From the NCBI GenBank assembly GCA_046756985.1, contig JBHHXG010000086.1:1-5956 (forward strand): a stretch of 5,956 bases of DNA, given 5' to 3'. The stretch comes from JBHHXG01 sp046756985 (GTDB lineage: Bacteria > Pseudomonadota > Zetaproteobacteria > Mariprofundales > Mariprofundaceae). A model generated the notes under the pieces. That model worked only from the letters and a program-made list of their open reading frames with translations, had not been told where the DNA came from and searched no databases. Made by a program: the position numbers and the translations under genes. This document shows, piece after piece, positions 1 through 5,956 of the stretch (the stretch's first letter is position 1; every line of letters starts with the position of its first letter).

Positions 1-1455
1 TGCGAGCAGGACGGTCGGATTGGTCTTGCCTCCACACTGACTGCTTTTGAGAAAGGAAATTGGCAACTGACGCCGAACCTGCTGGCCGTGCGCGGTGTGC
101 TGGTGAGGATGCGAACTGAGGCGCCCCAGACGATGTACCATGAAATCCGACAGTTGCCGCCGGGATGCTATGCGATGGCTAGTGCGGATGGATCAATGGA
201 TTTGCGCCGCTACTTTTTTCTGCCTGAGCCTGATCAGCCGCAGGAATATGCCCCGCAGGAAATAGTCACCCATGTGGAGAGTCTTCTGGATGAGGCATTT
301 CTTCTGCGTACGATTGCGGACAAACCGATGGGTGTCTTTCTTTCCGGTGGTGTAGATTCTTCGCTGCTAGCCGAATCCCTGGCCAGGCAGATGAGCGGAT
401 CCCTGCATACATTTTCAGTACGTTTCGGGGATGGGCCTGTGGATTATGATGAAAGCAGTTACGCCCGGCAGGTCGCTGAACATATCGGTAGCGAACACGT
501 AGTTCTGGATGTCAGTGCCGATGCTTCGGAAGTGCTGGAGCAGCTGGCAACTGCCTTCGACCAGCCGGTTACCAATTCATCAGCGCTGCCAACCTGGCTG
601 ATCAGTAAAGCGGCAAAACAGCATGTGGATGTCGCCTTGTCGGGCATCGGCGGTGATGAGTTTTTCGGGGGCTATCCCCGCTATCTGGGTATGGCCTGGC
701 ATGAAAGAATGCAGTCTCTTCCCTGCCGAAAGCTGTTGTTGAAGATTATCAGCAGGGCTGGCGAGGGAGCCGGCAGCCGCAATCTTCGCAGCCGGCTGCG
801 CCGTTTCCTTGAAGGATTGGAGGAGCCGTCGGCACAGGCATACAGACGCTGGACATGCGCGACCGACAGCCACTGGGACGATATGTTTGCGCGGCCGCAA
901 CAAGCCATGCCGGAGGAAAAATGGCTTTCAGCGGCCCAGGCACACGACGGACTGGAAGCGTTGTTGCAACGCTTCGGATCAGTCAATGGCGCCATGGCTT
1001 ATGATATCCTGACATATTTGAGCGACGACCTGCTGGCTTTGGGCGACCGCATGAGTATGGCGCATGCGCTGGAACTACGGGCACCATTTCTTGATCCGGG
1101 ACTTTTATCGCTGGTACTGACGCTGGATGTATCCCATAAGGTGGGCGGATCGCCGTGGCGCGAGGGCCTGAAACTGATACTGAAAACGATTGCCAGAAAA
1201 CGCCTTCCATCAGCCATCGTTGATCGCCCCAAGCAGGGTTTTATGGCGCCGGTCAAACACTGGTTGCGTAGCGAGCTTGTGCCAGACATTGAGCGGCTTG
1301 CCAGCGGCCGGCCACTGGGGGGTCTGTTGCGGCCGGAGTTTGTCCGCCATGAATGGGAAAGGCATCAGTCAGGATGGGATCGGTCGGATGTTCTGTGGGG
1401 TTTGCTGCTGTTGGACCGGTGGATGGAGCAGCGTGACTGGAATTTTGATGTCTAG
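1..1455 (+). CDS. asnB: AsnB-type glutamine-hydrolysing asparagine synthetase / amidotransferase, 5'-partial
   Basis: The frame is open from the first base, so the gene starts upstream; 484 codons are visible of a family usually about 600-650 residues long. The missing part is most of the N-terminal Ntn glutaminase domain with its catalytic Cys2. Residues 1 to about 50 of the fragment are the end of that domain, including the typical LPPG turn. The synthetase domain follows. It has the PP-loop SGGVDSS (fragment residues 115-121, nt 343-363), which binds ATP, then SGIGGDEFFGGY from residue 214, then the DDLLALGDRMSM and ELRAPFLD blocks, and finally KQGF near the C-terminus. The family transfers glutamine-derived ammonia to an adenylated carboxylate in the cytoplasm. 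Between glycosyltransferases, an asparagine-making role is less likely than amidation of a sugar acid or another polysaccharide precursor; this is inference. An in-frame GTG at 88 would remove conserved glutaminase sequence and is not the start. The 3' end overlaps the next gene by 8 bp. Confidence 0.93.
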   Translation, partial: CEQDGRIGLASTLTAFEKGNWQLTPNLLAVRGVLVRMRTEAPQTMYHEIRQLPPGCYAMASADGSMDLRRYFFLPEPDQPQEYAPQEIVTHVESLLDEAFLLRTIADKPMGVFLSGGVDSSLLAESLARQMSGSLHTFSVRFGDGPVDYDESSYARQVAEHIGSEHVVLDVSADASEVLEQLATAFDQPVTNSSALPTWLISKAAKQHVDVALSGIGGDEFFGGYPRYLGMAWHERMQSLPCRKLLLKIISRAGEGAGSRNLRSRLRRFLEGLEEPSAQAYRRWTCATDSHWDDMFARPQQAMPEEKWLSAAQAHDGLEALLQRFGSVNGAMAYDILTYLSDDLLALGDRMSMAHALELRAPFLDPGLLSLVLTLDVSHKVGGSPWREGLKLILKTIARKRLPSAIVDRPKQGFMAPVKHWLRSELVPDIERLASGRPLGGLLRPEFVRHEWERHQSGWDRSDVLWGLLLLDRWMEQRDWNFDV

Positions 1456-2632
1456 TCTGCGCGTCCTTGTTGTGACCGATGTGTCGGCCGAAACAGTTCA
1501 TGGCGGCGCCGAGCGCATGCTGCATCACCATCTGCGAGCGCTGACCGAGGCGGGGATGGAAGTCACGGTATTAACGAAGCAGCCGGCCGCGGATGCGCCA
1601 GCTGTGGTTGAGTTGCCTGTGGGCGTGACGGAGCATCGCCTGGATTATAATGGAGACAGAGGCCTGGTTGGGCTGCGGCAAATAAGACGTGGCGCCAGAC
1701 TCTGGTGGAAAGAGCAACGGCATGCCTTTGATGTGGTTATCGCCGAACAGCCGTTTGTCATGTGGGCGCTGCTGCGCGCCGGTTGCCGCCTGCCACGCCT
1801 GCAGGTCTGTTATTCCTTCGCCTTTGAAGAATATGCTACACGCCATGGGCTGGACTGGAACTGGAAACACCGGCTGATTACATCTGCCATGCGCCATCTG
1901 GAAGCCGGGGTTTATAACAGTGCCATACACATGCTGGTGCTTAGCGATTATACCCGGCATCGATTGAAAGAAGTCTTCGGGAGAGGCAGCGAAGTGTCGG
2001 TCGTATATGGAGCTGCTGATATGCCGGATGTCATTGATGCCGTGACTCGTGGCTATTTGCGTGCCAGATATGGATGGGAAGGACCGGTTATTGTGACTTT
2101 GCGCAATCTGGTTCCGCGCACCGGGGTGGATCTGCTTGTTCAGTCAACAGCGATGTTGCGTTACCAATACCCTGACTTGCGCTGGTGTGTGATCGGTTCG
2201 GGGCCTTTGCTCGAGCCTTTACAGAATCTGGCGGCCGAGTTGGGTGTGGCAGAACAAATTGAGTTTACCGGGTTTCTGCCGGAAGCGGAGGTGTACAAAC
2301 GATTACAGGCCGCTGATCTATTCATGTTGCCGACGAGGGCGCTGGAAGGTTTTGGCCTTGTCACCGTGGAGGCCAATGTCTGTGGCCTGCCTGTTGTGGC
2401 CACACCAGTGGGGGCAAACAGCGAAGTTGTCACCAGCGTGCCACATAATCGCTTGGCCAGAGACGCCAGTCCCGAAGCCCTGGCCGAGGCGGTGAAGGCT
2501 GCTCTTGCAGATATGAATACGGTGGATATGGAGCACATGCGCGAGGAGATTCGCCAGACAGTATTAAGCCGTTATGGTTGGGTTATGCACGACCGTGGCT
2601 TTAGGCGATGTATCGAGGCGCTGGTCGATTAG
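1448..2632 (+). CDS. Glycosyltransferase family 4 (GT-B fold), 394 aa
   Basis: This is a retaining GT-B glycosyltransferase expected to act at the cytoplasmic membrane face, moving a sugar from a nucleotide donor to a growing lipid-linked glycan. The N-terminal acceptor domain opens with a beta strand (SLRVLVVTDV) and the GGAER motif at residues 19-23. The C-terminal donor domain carries the GT4 EX7E signature at E300 and E308 (EGFGLVTVE). The phosphate-binding loop reads RNLVPRTG (R219 to G226): the Arg is kept, but the usual Lys before the Gly is Thr225. The ATG at 1448 is chosen because it starts right at the conserved first strand. The frame is open back to 1190, but that extension lies inside the amidotransferase gene and looks like frame-shadow sequence. 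A weak GGAA lies about 5 nt upstream, and the start overlaps the preceding stop by 8 bp, suggesting translational coupling. Length is normal for the family. Donor and acceptor cannot be read from the sequence. Confidence 0.92.
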   Translation: MSSLRVLVVTDVSAETVHGGAERMLHHHLRALTEAGMEVTVLTKQPAADAPAVVELPVGVTEHRLDYNGDRGLVGLRQIRRGARLWWKEQRHAFDVVIAEQPFVMWALLRAGCRLPRLQVCYSFAFEEYATRHGLDWNWKHRLITSAMRHLEAGVYNSAIHMLVLSDYTRHRLKEVFGRGSEVSVVYGAADMPDVIDAVTRGYLRARYGWEGPVIVTLRNLVPRTGVDLLVQSTAMLRYQYPDLRWCVIGSGPLLEPLQNLAAELGVAEQIEFTGFLPEAEVYKRLQAADLFMLPTRALEGFGLVTVEANVCGLPVVATPVGANSEVVTSVPHNRLARDASPEALAEAVKAALADMNTVDMEHMREEIRQTVLSRYGWVMHDRGFRRCIEALVD

Positions 2633-3756
2633 TGCGGATTCTGCATCTGATAACGCGTATGGATGGCGGCGGATCGGCGGTCAATACGCTGACCTGTGCT
2701 ACCGAACAGCAACACCGTGGCCATGAGGCTGTACTGGCATTCGGGCCAAGTCTCGAGTCGGAGATGTCCGGGCAGGAGCACAGCCGGGTTGATGAGGGCC
2801 TGCGCGAATTCCGTGATGCAGGGGGTCGCATTGAAACGGTTGAGGCATTGAGGCGTCGCCCCGGCCTACATGATTGGCAGGCCTATCGCCAGATTTACCG
2901 GCTTCTCAAGCCGGGATTTGATATTGTACATACGCATACATCCAAGGCCGGCGCACTGGGCCGGCTGGCGGCAGCCGGCAGGACAAAGGTTGTGCACACG
3001 CCGCATGGACATATTTTCCATAGCTATTTTGGTTCTGTAGCGACTTATTTCTTTGTGCTGGTTGAGCGTTGGCTGGCTGGAAGGACCGATGCCCTGATCG
3101 CTCTAACAGCAGCCGAACGCGATGATCATCTGCGCTTGGGTATCGGCACGGACAGCCAATGGCATGTGGTGCCCAGCGGTGTGGATGTGGCTGGTATTGC
3201 AGAGCGGGTCGCGGAACACCGCAAGGCATCAGAAACCACATGGGATGCGGTGAGCGTGGGCCGGCTGGTGCCGATCAAGGGGGTGGACCGCCTGCTCCGT
3301 GCCTGGGCGGTTGTCTGCCGGCAAAAACCGCATGCACGGTTGGCCATTGTTGGCGACGGACCGGAATGCGATAAGTTGCAGGCGATGTGCAACACCTTGA
3401 ATATACAGGACAATGTGCATTTTGCCGGTTGGGATAATCCGGTTTCCTATCTGGCACAGGCAAGGTGCTTTTGCCTGCTTTCTCATAACGAGGGCATGGG
3501 TCGCGCCGTGGTCGAGGCGTTTGCAGCCTCGCTGCCCTGTGTCGTTGCCAACGTGTGCGGTCTGTGCGAGCTGATTGACGATAACGTCGGCGCCTGTGTC
3601 GATGCAGACGATAAAGAAGAGGTGGCGCGGGCTCTGCTTCGGGATTGGGGAGATGAAGTCCGCAGGGCAGCGCGAGCCCGTGCAGATCATTATTCCGTGA
3701 AAGCGATGATGAAAGGTGTACAGCAGGTCTATGAGCAGGTGCTGGAAGATGCGTAA
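2632..3756 (+). CDS. Glycosyltransferase family 4 (GT-B fold), 374 aa, GTG start
   Basis: This is a second GT4 enzyme, clearly a different subfamily from its upstream neighbour. Its N-terminus reads MRILHLITRMDGGGSA, the usual opening of GT4 enzymes whose glycine-rich loop follows the first strand. VHTHTSKAGALGRLAA and VVHTPHGHIFHSYFG follow, both typical of this subfamily. The donor domain has an intact GRLVPIKG loop (R211, K216) and the EX7E motif at E287 and E295 (EGMGRAVVE). All expected catalytic elements are present, so it should be active in sugar transfer to a lipid-linked glycan on the cytoplasmic side; the sugar is unknown. The start is taken as GTG at 2632, which shares one base with the upstream TAG and begins exactly at the conserved strand. 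An in-frame ATG at 2608 would add 8 residues (MYRGAGRL) that fit the family less well. A GAGG at 2615-2618 is rather far from the GTG, so the start rests on family alignment and coupling. The 3' end overlaps the PHP gene by 8 bp. Confidence 0.92.
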   Translation: MRILHLITRMDGGGSAVNTLTCATEQQHRGHEAVLAFGPSLESEMSGQEHSRVDEGLREFRDAGGRIETVEALRRRPGLHDWQAYRQIYRLLKPGFDIVHTHTSKAGALGRLAAAGRTKVVHTPHGHIFHSYFGSVATYFFVLVERWLAGRTDALIALTAAERDDHLRLGIGTDSQWHVVPSGVDVAGIAERVAEHRKASETTWDAVSVGRLVPIKGVDRLLRAWAVVCRQKPHARLAIVGDGPECDKLQAMCNTLNIQDNVHFAGWDNPVSYLAQARCFCLLSHNEGMGRAVVEAFAASLPCVVANVCGLCELIDDNVGACVDADDKEEVARALLRDWGDEVRRAARARADHYSVKAMMKGVQQVYEQVLEDA

Positions 3757-3832
3757 CATTTGGCTATTGCTATCATTGTTATGCCTCCCCTGCCTGCCGT
3801 CGATAGTAATGAATGGAGCTGTGGCATTTGCG
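3749..3832 (+). other. Predicted Sec signal peptide (or N-terminal anchor) of the PHP protein
   Basis: Residues 1-28 show a short charged start (MRN), a Leu-rich hydrophobic core with several Pro and Cys, and an A-F-A pattern before Ser29 that fits signal peptidase I. No convincing lipobox is present, because the cysteines lack the small residues required before them. Cleavage has not been shown, and the segment could stay as a membrane anchor. Confidence 0.7.
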
Positions 3833-5197
3833 TCTGAACTTAAAACAGATGCTTCACTGCCGGTAGGTGCCACACAGATATTGTTACCCAAGCGCGTGCT
3901 GATTGATGTTCGCAGCACCCATTCCGATGGTGCTCATGATATGGACACGTTGGTGGAGATGGCGCAAGAACGTGGTATCAAGGTGCTTGCCTTTACCGAA
4001 CATGACCGGACAGGTATTCGCTTCGGATTGGCGCCTGTACCGGCTTTTTTGGGTTATAGTCTGGAGCGTCCGTCACTGTACACGACTGGTGTGCAATCGT
4101 TCTTCTCGGATCTTGCGCGCATGCGCAGCAAATATCCGCATATGGGGCTGATCGCCGGCACGGAATCAACGCCAGGGTATTACTGGACGGGTATACCCTT
4201 TCGCGACCTGACATTACACGAGGCGGAACGACATATCATTACGCTGGGCATTGAAACACCGACCCAGGTCGAGGCCCTGCCGAGCTACGACCTAAGACAC
4301 GCGCCCGGACACCCCCATCTGTCTACCATGTTCTGGGGAACAATGATTGTCATTGCGCTGCTGCTGATGTTGAGACGACGCGAATGGGGGGCTGCTCTGC
4401 TCGGGCTTTCCGCCTTTGCATTGCTGTTATTGTTTTGGCCTGCTGACAAGATGGATGCGGACGCCGAATTTATTGATATAGCGCGACAGCAGGGGTTGTT
4501 CACGATCTGGGCCCATCCGGGTACGAACTCCGGCGTACGCGCAGGGCCGATGGGCATCCAGCTTGATACGCCGCCATACAGCAAGTGCGTGTTCATTGAA
4601 CCGACTGCCGATGCCTTTGCCGCCATCTATGGCGATACGGATGTGAACACGGTAGCCGGTGGCCCTTGGGACCGTTACCTGATGGAGTATATGCAGGGGA
4701 GGCACGCGCATCCGATTTGGGGTGTCGCGGCCGGAGATTTTCATACCCAGGGCGAAGCCAATGAATATCTGGGCAATTTTCCGATGGATGTCTGGGCATC
4801 ATCGTCGGCACCACAGGATGTGTTATCTGCCATGCGTGGTGGCCATGTAGTGGCATGGGGGCTGCCGAAAGACCGCAATTTGCGGATGCAACAATTGTCT
4901 TTGACGGACGAGCGGGGCGCACACCTGATTGCCGGTGATGAGAACAGCGTATATGGGGGTGTAACCGTGCACATTCGGCTTGTGGAAACACCTGCCGCAA
5001 TAGAAACAGCCGACACGATTTTTCCGGCGGAGCTGATCGTGGATGGCAAGGTGGCCATACACCCGATGCTTGCCGTTGGCGAACTTTCCCAAGTGAATTT
5101 GCAACTTGCACCTGGAGCGCATGTCGTGCGCCTTCGCATTGCCGCTGGCGCCATCCGCATGGTGGCCAATCCATTTCTGCTGCGGGTTTTCGGCTGA
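3749..5197 (+). CDS. Exported, membrane-anchored PHP-domain protein, 482 aa
   Basis: PHP domains are metal-dependent phosphoesterase folds, also found in histidinol phosphatase and in CpsB/YwqE-type capsule tyrosine phosphatases. Visible landmarks are THSDG (H58-G61), TEHD (H85), AGTES (E139), the AERHIITLG block (H162), WAHPG (H256) and GDFH (D330, H332). These give most of the expected metal ligands. The motif I HxH pair appears to be replaced by D53-V-R55. A Sec-type signal peptide occupies residues 1-28 with an AFA|S cleavage-like site, although it could instead remain as an anchor. Two hydrophobic helices at about 194-208 and 214-230, joined by RRRE, interrupt the PHP domain. Under the positive-inside rule both PHP halves would lie outside the cytoplasm. 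Residues from about 377 form a beta-rich C-terminal region ending NPFLLRVFG. The ATG at 3749 is preferred over 3716 because it starts directly at the signal peptide; CAGG lies 9 nt upstream. The substrate is unknown; a phosphoesterase role in glycan assembly or its control is inference. Confidence 0.85.
   Translation: MRNIWLLLSLLCLPCLPSIVMNGAVAFASELKTDASLPVGATQILLPKRVLIDVRSTHSDGAHDMDTLVEMAQERGIKVLAFTEHDRTGIRFGLAPVPAFLGYSLERPSLYTTGVQSFFSDLARMRSKYPHMGLIAGTESTPGYYWTGIPFRDLTLHEAERHIITLGIETPTQVEALPSYDLRHAPGHPHLSTMFWGTMIVIALLLMLRRREWGAALLGLSAFALLLLFWPADKMDADAEFIDIARQQGLFTIWAHPGTNSGVRAGPMGIQLDTPPYSKCVFIEPTADAFAAIYGDTDVNTVAGGPWDRYLMEYMQGRHAHPIWGVAAGDFHTQGEANEYLGNFPMDVWASSSAPQDVLSAMRGGHVVAWGLPKDRNLRMQQLSLTDERGAHLIAGDENSVYGGVTVHIRLVETPAAIETADTIFPAELIVDGKVAIHPMLAVGELSQVNLQLAPGAHVVRLRIAAGAIRMVANPFLLRVFG
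4328..4438 (+). other. Predicted transmembrane hairpin inside the PHP domain
   Basis: Residues 194-230 contain two hydrophobic stretches, MFWGTMIVIALLLML and GAALLGLSAFALLLLFW, separated by the charged RRRE turn (209-212). The three arginines predict a cytoplasmic turn, giving an out-in-out hairpin. The hairpin sits between the H162 block and the WAHPG block of the same PHP domain, so it is an insertion within the fold rather than a terminal anchor. Confidence 0.75.
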
Positions 5198-5889
5198 TGC
5201 TGGTTGCCATCCATCAGCCAAACTATTTGCCATGGCCAGGCTTTTTTCATAAATGGCTGCTGGCCGATGCCATAGTGATTCTGGACACCGTGCAGTTTCA
5301 TAAAAACGAATGGCAGAATCGCAACCGCATCAAAACAGGGCAAGGGGCGCAATGGCTGACCGTGCCAGTCACATACCGCTTTCCGCAAACGGTGCGTGAA
5401 GTCGGCATTGCACCAGAGCCATGGGTGCGCAGACATTGCGCCGCAATCGAGCAGGCCTATGCCAGAGCACCGTTTCTGGTTGATTACTGGCCTGATCTGA
5501 AAAAGATCATTATGACTCCACATGAGCGTCTGGCGCCATTAAATGCCGCGCTTATCAAGCAACTGGGGGATATGCTGGGATGCACCGCACCCGTATATCT
5601 GGCCTCGAAGATGGACGTGAAAACCGATAATCCAACACAACGTTTGATCGATCTGTGCAAAGAGGCGGGTGGCAATGCCTATCTGTCGGGTCGGGAGGGA
5701 TACAACTATCTCGACAGGGAGGCCTTTTCTGACGCAGAGGTGGTTTTATGGTTCCAGGAGGTTGAAGCCCCCGTCTACCCCCAACTGCATGGCGAATTCA
5801 TCTCACACTTGTCGGTCATCGATTTGCTGTTTAACTTGGGACCTGAAGCAAGTGGAATAGTCCGAAAAATGGGAGAGATAACACAGTGA
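5197..5889 (+). CDS. WbqC-family protein, 230 aa
   Basis: The protein opens with AIHQPNYLPWPGFFHKW, followed by DTVQFHKNEWQNRNRIK and WLTVPV, the hallmark N-terminal blocks of the WbqC-like family. The conserved later part includes YLSGREGYNYLD (about residues 163-174) and the C-terminal LSVIDLLFNLGPEA block. The length is normal for the family, and the gene looks complete and intact. No signal peptide or membrane helix is seen, so it should be cytoplasmic. Members recur in O-antigen, capsule and other glycan loci, but I know of no firmly established reaction. An enzymatic role in modifying a sugar precursor is a context-based guess. The start is the ATG at 5197, which shares one base with the preceding TGA (TGATG). 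Upstream there is only a poor GCGGG, so reinitiation after the PHP gene is likely. Its end overlaps the next gene by 4 bp, which ties it to the deacetylase. Confidence 0.93.
   Translation: MLVAIHQPNYLPWPGFFHKWLLADAIVILDTVQFHKNEWQNRNRIKTGQGAQWLTVPVTYRFPQTVREVGIAPEPWVRRHCAAIEQAYARAPFLVDYWPDLKKIIMTPHERLAPLNAALIKQLGDMLGCTAPVYLASKMDVKTDNPTQRLIDLCKEAGGNAYLSGREGYNYLDREAFSDAEVVLWFQEVEAPVYPQLHGEFISHLSVIDLLFNLGPEASGIVRKMGEITQ
5871..5877 (+). promoter_or_regulatory. Ribosome binding site for the PIG-L gene
   Basis: GGGAGAG lies 8 nt before the GTG at 5886 and is the clearest Shine-Dalgarno match in the window. It supports the GTG start of the PIG-L-family gene. It lies inside the last codons of the WbqC-family gene. 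Confidence 0.7.
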
Positions 5890-5956
5890 GTACGGTTCTT
5901 ACATTGGCGGCGCATCCCGACGATATGGAAATTGGTTGCGGCGGTACGATGGCCGC
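5886..5956 (+). CDS. PIG-L/LmbE-family deacetylase, 3'-partial (first 23 codons)
   Basis: Only the N-terminus is present, and it runs off the window end. It reads MSTVLTLAAHPDDMEIGCGG, with the family's diagnostic AHPDD-x-E-x-GCGGT motif. By family knowledge H10 and D13 are zinc ligands and D12 is the catalytic base; the third zinc ligand, a downstream His, is outside the window. PIG-L enzymes are zinc-dependent N-deacetylases acting on N-acetylated sugars and related amides, as in MshB and BshB. In this operon an N-acetylamino-sugar intermediate of the glycan is the natural candidate, which is inference. The GTG start overlaps the upstream stop by 4 bp (GTGA) and follows a good Shine-Dalgarno site. 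Whether the rest of the gene is intact cannot be seen. Confidence 0.9.
   Translation, partial: MSTVLTLAAHPDDMEIGCGGTMA

Noticed and set aside
1190..1447. N-terminal extension of the first glycosyltransferase from ATG 1190
   Set aside because: It lies wholly inside the amidotransferase gene in another frame and is Cys/Trp/Gly-rich without family similarity; the conserved GT4 start falls at 1448.
88..1455. GTG at 88 as the start of the amidotransferase gene
   Set aside because: The same frame is open to base 1 and encodes recognisable glutaminase-domain sequence before 88, so the gene is cut by the window edge.
2608..2631. ATG at 2608 as the start of the second glycosyltransferase
   Set aside because: It adds eight residues before the conserved first strand and has no well-spaced Shine-Dalgarno site. 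The GTG at 2632 fits the family N-terminus better, but the ATG cannot be fully excluded.
3716..3748. ATG at 3716 as the start of the PHP gene
   Set aside because: It would put a polar, charged stretch ahead of the signal peptide and deepen the overlap with the upstream gene; ATG 3749 gives a standard signal peptide.
4741..5523. Long antisense open frame (260 codons)
   Set aside because: It runs opposite two convincing genes, has low-complexity Pro/Arg/Cys-rich composition and shows no recognisable motifs. The antisense frame at 3229-3918 was rejected for the same reasons.
1..5956. Assignment to an exosortase (XrtA/PEP-CTERM) EPS locus
   Set aside because: An AsnB-like amidotransferase and GT4 enzymes occur in such loci, but no exosortase, PEP-CTERM or chain-length gene is in the window, so the link cannot be supported.
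1..5956. tRNA, rRNA, CRISPR, insertion sequence, terminator or promoter
   Set aside because: There is no non-coding gap, no direct-repeat array, no transposase-like coding sequence and no GC hairpin with a U-tract. Short GCCGGC-type repeats are what this base composition would give.

Overview
The window is wall-to-wall coding sequence on the + strand. It is an interior slice of what looks like a surface-polysaccharide (exopolysaccharide, capsule or O-antigen) biosynthesis operon. The moderately GC-rich composition, a Sec-type signal peptide and the Gram-negative-style gene families suggest a bacterium of the Pseudomonadota or a similar Gram-negative. The sequence alone does not fix genus or class.

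Layout: (1) 1-1455, the 3' part of an AsnB-type glutamine-dependent amidotransferase whose N-terminus lies upstream of the window; (2) 1448-2632, a GT4-type glycosyltransferase; (3) 2632-3756, a second, distinct GT4 glycosyltransferase; (4) 3749-5197, an exported, membrane-anchored PHP-domain protein; (5) 5197-5889, a WbqC-family protein; (6) 5886 to the window end, the first 23 codons of a PIG-L/LmbE-family deacetylase. Every junction overlaps (8, 1, 8, 1 and 4 bp). There is no intergenic space, and no terminator or promoter is visible, so the six genes are almost certainly one transcript with coupled translation.

How they may work together (inference): the two GT4 enzymes add sugars to a lipid-linked repeat unit on the cytoplasmic side. 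The AsnB-like enzyme could amidate a carboxyl group such as a uronic acid. The PIG-L enzyme could N-deacetylate an amino sugar, with the WbqC protein acting in a related tailoring step. The PHP protein is the outlier, because its predicted topology puts its catalytic-type domain on the far side of the membrane.

The PHP protein is also the most unusual item in the window. Its PHP fold is split by a two-helix transmembrane hairpin, and the usual motif I His-x-His pair reads Asp-x-Arg, while the other metal-ligand motifs are retained. No RNA genes, mobile elements, CRISPR arrays or notable repeats were seen.
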